From: Caldifarciminota bacterium
GTDB taxonomy: Bacteria; Hydrothermota; Hydrothermia; B15-G9; WFZT01
Length of the DNA stretch: 10,308 nt
Assembly: GCA_026986655.1 (NCBI GenBank)
Contig: JALSOD010000184.1
Coordinates: 1-10,308, forward strand
Direction of reading: 5' to 3'
Each line of letters begins with the position of its first letter. Within the stretch, counting starts at the first letter, position 1. Below are positions 7,211 to 10,308 of this stretch, piece after piece. Under the pieces are notes generated by a model that saw nothing but the letters and a program-made list of their open reading frames with translations, was not told where the DNA came from and did no database searches. A program made the position numbers and the translations under genes.

Positions 7211-8521
7211 ATGCAGGAGTTGGTTTTAGTATTATTTCTCTTACAATATTTGGGGAATAGATTTAACGGGATTTATGTCTTACATGAGTTTTCTATCGCC
7301 AATGCTAAAATCGCTTCTGCATTTGTTGACAAAAGTAATCATGTACATATTCTGATAAGTACCCTGGCTTCGGTTAGATCATACAACATAAAGGGACAGG
7401 TAGAATGGATCAAACCTGGAGTAAAATATTTTGGTAACTATGACAGAACTTATAAATTCAGAACTAATTTTATTACTCTGACTAAACCACTCTCATCGAA
7501 TAGCCTTATTGTTTTCTCTGTAGATATCAGAAATGGAAAAACAAGAGACAGCTTGGTATTTGTCGGAAAAGGACTGTACCCGATGGCTCAAGGGTTAAGA
7601 GGCAATTATTTTATTCTTAGAGAGAGACAAAACACTCCTTATGATGAACCTTTAATGCATGTCTTCAAATTAAACGATAGGGGGAAAATGACACTTTGTC
7701 CCCCCGTCAGAGCTGGTTTCATAGAGAAAACATCAAATTTTTGGAAGGATGATTTAATCATACTCGATATGTGGGCACCAATGAATTTCGAGAACCCCTC
7801 AAGGGCTGGAATTATTGACTCACATGTAGGAGCTGCTTTGATCTCCACTTCAACGGGATTGGTCTTAAATAGATTTATGATACCCTTCGAAGGATTTGCA
7901 TATTCTTATGTAATATACTCTCCAGAGAAACTAAATTCGTTTATCCTCTCCTACAGGGGAAACTTCAGAAATTTGGAGCAATTTTCTGGCTTCTATGAGA
8001 TCTCTTTACCCACCTTTCGGGAAATACATCATTGGGAAATCAAAGGAAATATTTACCCAACACCCATTATGCTAAACGGAAGATTTATTGCCGGTGTTGA
8101 TGTACAGAATAAAACAGTCATAATCATAGATGCAGACTCTTTTAAAATTATGAGACGGTTAGGTTTTGAAAAATATTTGATGCCATTAGAGTTGTATTGG
8201 GGGCATTTAACAAAACGTAGGGGAATAACTGTCTCCGGGAGTATGGATGTAAATCACGATGGGATTGATGACCTTGTTGTGATTTATCATCAGATATACG
8301 CAAGCACAGACCCTGTGTGGGCTAATATACACAATACCAGAGGGAAAGTAATTGGTAATACCTATTTATTTGTTATTTTGGGGCCAGATTACAAAGAAAT
8401 TTACCCATTAGTATTACCATTGAGTAGCGATTTACCTGCTGTTAAGCTTATACCGTGGAAAAACATATTGATATTATTTTCATATTCTGACGCAAAGGTA
8501 ACGGTTTACAGATTGTTCTGA
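7211..8521 (+). CDS. Exported or membrane-anchored protein with an FG-GAP-like calcium motif, function unknown
   Basis: This encodes 436 residues. A stop (TAA at 7199) lies 9 bases upstream in frame, and no other ATG occurs nearby, so the ATG at 7211 is the start. There is no Shine-Dalgarno site; the leader is aaataaaaaa, as in A-rich starts common in Bacteroidota. The N-terminus has a short hydrophobic run (LVLVLFLLQYLG, 4-15) without the usual positive charge, so it is a weak signal peptide or anchor. The rest alternates short hydrophobic strands and turns, as in beta-propellers. Residues 346-355 (DVNHDGIDDL) fit the FG-GAP/integrin-type calcium loop, preceded by SGS. No catalytic motif is evident. 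The stop is 2 bases before the next gene, so they are probably co-transcribed and coupled, and it may be a partner of that sensor-like protein. I do not recognise the family. Confidence 0.88.
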   Translation: MQELVLVLFLLQYLGNRFNGIYVLHEFSIANAKIASAFVDKSNHVHILISTLASVRSYNIKGQVEWIKPGVKYFGNYDRTYKFRTNFITLTKPLSSNSLIVFSVDIRNGKTRDSLVFVGKGLYPMAQGLRGNYFILRERQNTPYDEPLMHVFKLNDRGKMTLCPPVRAGFIEKTSNFWKDDLIILDMWAPMNFENPSRAGIIDSHVGAALISTSTGLVLNRFMIPFEGFAYSYVIYSPEKLNSFILSYRGNFRNLEQFSGFYEISLPTFREIHHWEIKGNIYPTPIMLNGRFIAGVDVQNKTVIIIDADSFKIMRRLGFEKYLMPLELYWGHLTKRRGITVSGSMDVNHDGIDDLVVIYHQIYASTDPVWANIHNTRGKVIGNTYLFVILGPDYKEIYPLVLPLSSDLPAVKLIPWKNILILFSYSDAKVTVYRLF

Positions 8522-8523
8522 AT

Positions 8524-10308
8524 ATGTTAAATTTCATCTTCGTTTTAATATCAGGAGGACTATTTTTTAAATCCACATGGATAAATATCTTCCATCCACT
8601 TGTTTATAGCTACGAATATAAGGACACTGCGTATATTCTCACAACCGACGGTTTTCTCTTCCCACTTGTCTGGAGTATTAATCACAGTGGATTGTCATTT
8701 CATTTACTCGATTCAACTGATTTACATGTAAAGGATGTGTGTTGCGCTGATTTTGATGGAAATAAATTATGGATAGGCTCGGCAGATGGGGCATTTGTAT
8801 TCTACAGGAATCAAACTTTCAAATTATCTAACGGAGAAGTAATGGATGTCACTCACGTTGGGAGCAGAGAGTATTTCCTACAGCCCGGGCTTATCTATGA
8901 AATTATGGATTCTAAAAAAGTGATCATTCCAAATGTAAATGGAAAATTTTTGTTTACAACAGGTGACTCCACAGTTCTGGTCTCAGGGAATGGAATTCTA
9001 TCTGTTTTGAGTGATTCAAACAAAATATTGTACAAAGATCTGAGTTTTAATTACTATTTCTGGGATAAAGAGAAAAAGATAAATCCACATTTTTCAGTTA
9101 AATTAGCGGCAAACGGGGATTCCGGTACACTTATATATCTCGGATTCGACAAAGTATCTAAAAAATCAAAACTTATCTATCTAAAGGAGGACCGAAGGAA
9201 GATAAAACACCTGACGGTAAATGGTTTACTATCTTTTATCATATTTGACAACGGTAATTTCTTGGTATTCTTTGAAAGGAGCGGAATAACCTTCCTGAAG
9301 GTGTTAAGTGAGAGCAACCTTCAGCCAGTGGATTCATTCAGGTTTCAGTTTTATTTATCTGAAGTTGACAAAATATACGACAATTATTGGTTTATTCTTT
9401 CATATGGAGGAGCCTCATATTTATTTAAAGGAACGAATTTTCACAAGTTTTATAACAATCTTTATTGGACAGATATGTACAGGATATTTTCAGGGGGAAA
9501 GCTCATTGATTTTGACAAAGATGGAGACAAAGACCTGCTACTACTCGTCACTTCCAATGTAAATGAGGATATATATCAAAAGGCCTGGGGAATACTACTC
9601 CTTGAAGACAAGGTCCCTGAGCATCTTAATTACGCATTATCACTGTACAATAAGGCCAAAGAATACAATAACTTTCTTAAATGTGATGAGGGATTAAAGG
9701 ATCTTGACCTTGCCCTTGAAATCTTCAGTATCATACTTCCGGATAGCTTATCATCTGGATTTAGATTGAGAGAATCTATATATCAAAAAGTTTATTTAAA
9801 AGGAAAATTAAAGCAGATTATCACGGCCTTTCTCTATCTTTCACTCCTGGTATTACTCCCTTTTAGTCTCTTTGTTCTCTTCTATGTTAAGTACAACAGA
9901 GAAAAGGAACTAACTAAAACTATTCCATCTGCTGAAACTATTGGGATAATACTGTCAATGGACATTTTTCATAAATTTTCGTCGAAGTGGCACCCCATTA
10001 TATTGGACAGTACTCTTTTGTATAAAAAAAGCGACGAGATCCTCAATGAGATTGAGGAAATTCTGAGAATTCTACATATGCCAAAGGTTAAATACGATTT
10101 CAAAGAAGCACCAAAGGAATGGAGGCACATCTACAAGGCACTCTTATCAACACTACTTAGACTGAGATCATACATAAAACTCTACAAAAAATTTCCTATA
10201 GGCAAGAAATACTATGCAAATAGAATCAAGGAAAGTATAAAAACGATAGGAGAATTAAGAAGCTCTTTTAAGGAACTATCAGAATCGGCGAAAGAAGATG
10301 TTGTAACC
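8524..10308 (+). CDS. Membrane sensor-like protein, propeller ectodomain and possible histidine kinase core (3' end outside the window)
   Basis: From the ATG at 8524 the frame stays open for 595 codons to the edge of the window. An N-terminal hydrophobic segment (about 3-15) would export the next 415 residues or so. In that part NKLWIGSADGAFVFY (80-94) fits the blade motif of two-component regulator propellers, and DFDKDGDKDLL (329-339) is an FG-GAP-like calcium loop. One transmembrane helix follows at about 431-456 (ITAFLYLSLLVLLPFSLFVL within it), then basic KYNREK and a mainly helical cytoplasmic part. There FHKFSSKWHPIILDSTLL (482-499) keeps the spacing H-x8-P-I-x-L-x4-L of NtrY-like phosphoacceptor helices (AHEIKNPLTPIQL), which would make H483 the acceptor. 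That match is weak, and the ATPase domain needed to confirm it would lie beyond the window. There is no Shine-Dalgarno before the start, so expression probably depends on coupling to the gene ending at 8521. An AGGAGG at 8553-8558 lies inside the gene with no in-frame start after it. Confidence 0.85.
   Translation, partial: MLNFIFVLISGGLFFKSTWINIFHPLVYSYEYKDTAYILTTDGFLFPLVWSINHSGLSFHLLDSTDLHVKDVCCADFDGNKLWIGSADGAFVFYRNQTFKLSNGEVMDVTHVGSREYFLQPGLIYEIMDSKKVIIPNVNGKFLFTTGDSTVLVSGNGILSVLSDSNKILYKDLSFNYYFWDKEKKINPHFSVKLAANGDSGTLIYLGFDKVSKKSKLIYLKEDRRKIKHLTVNGLLSFIIFDNGNFLVFFERSGITFLKVLSESNLQPVDSFRFQFYLSEVDKIYDNYWFILSYGGASYLFKGTNFHKFYNNLYWTDMYRIFSGGKLIDFDKDGDKDLLLLVTSNVNEDIYQKAWGILLLEDKVPEHLNYALSLYNKAKEYNNFLKCDEGLKDLDLALEIFSIILPDSLSSGFRLRESIYQKVYLKGKLKQIITAFLYLSLLVLLPFSLFVLFYVKYNREKELTKTIPSAETIGIILSMDIFHKFSSKWHPIILDSTLLYKKSDEILNEIEEILRILHMPKVKYDFKEAPKEWRHIYKALLSTLLRLRSYIKLYKKFPIGKKYYANRIKESIKTIGELRSSFKELSESAKEDVVT

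Noticed and set aside
7639..7848. Minus-strand frame inside the FG-GAP-motif gene
   Set aside because: It is antisense to a well-formed coding sequence and has no supporting signal.
8553..8558. AGGAGG as a ribosome binding site for a later start of the sensor-like gene
   Set aside because: No in-frame ATG, GTG or TTG follows at a usable distance, and the hydrophobic N-terminus would be lost.
9308..9562. Plus-strand frame of 84 codons in another phase
   Set aside because: It lies entirely within the continuous 595-codon frame from 8524, which shows recognisable motifs.

Overview
The window is about 10.3 kb of AT-rich bacterial DNA. It carries genes for large secreted, multi-domain surface proteins and, divergently, a two-gene unit that looks like the start of a membrane sensor operon. 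Two long proteins combine Sec signal peptides, cohesin-like and dockerin modules, FN3, PKD and LamG-like domains, and C-terminal tails of the type IX secretion (Por) sorting kind. With the A-rich, Shine-Dalgarno-poor starts of two other genes, this suggests an uncultured member of the FCB superphylum or a nearby candidate phylum such as WOR-3, Cloacimonadota or Marinimicrobia. That placement is inference; there is no taxonomic marker gene here.

Layout. Positions 1-333 (+) are the 3' end of an unidentified gene whose tail resembles the end of a glutamine-amidotransferase-like fold. Positions 334-668 are non-coding, between convergent genes, and hold two perfect GC-rich hairpins. Positions 669-2717 (-) encode a 682-residue secreted protein: two cohesin-like domains, three FN3/Ig-like domains and a sorting tail. 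An 18-bp perfect hairpin separates it from 2781-6986 (-), a 1401-residue secreted protein: two copies of an unrecognised domain, LamG-like, PKD, cohesin-dockerin, cohesin, cohesin-dockerin, a degenerate cohesin remnant and a sorting tail. Positions 6987-7210 are a divergent intergenic region with a nested palindrome (a 23-bp inverted repeat whose arms are themselves palindromes). Positions 7211-8521 (+) encode a 436-residue exported or anchored protein with an FG-GAP-like calcium motif. Positions 8524-10308 (+, running off the end) hold an open frame of 595 codons with a propeller-type ectodomain, one transmembrane helix and a cytoplasmic segment with a faint histidine-kinase DHp signature.

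How the parts may work together (inference). The two minus-strand genes would make outer-surface proteins exported by Sec and a type IX-like system. Cohesin-dockerin contacts could join copies of the large protein to each other or to the smaller protein, which has cohesins but no dockerin. The divergent pair looks like an envelope sensing module, and the palindrome between the two units is a plausible shared control site. No RNA gene, CRISPR array, transposase or phage gene was seen.
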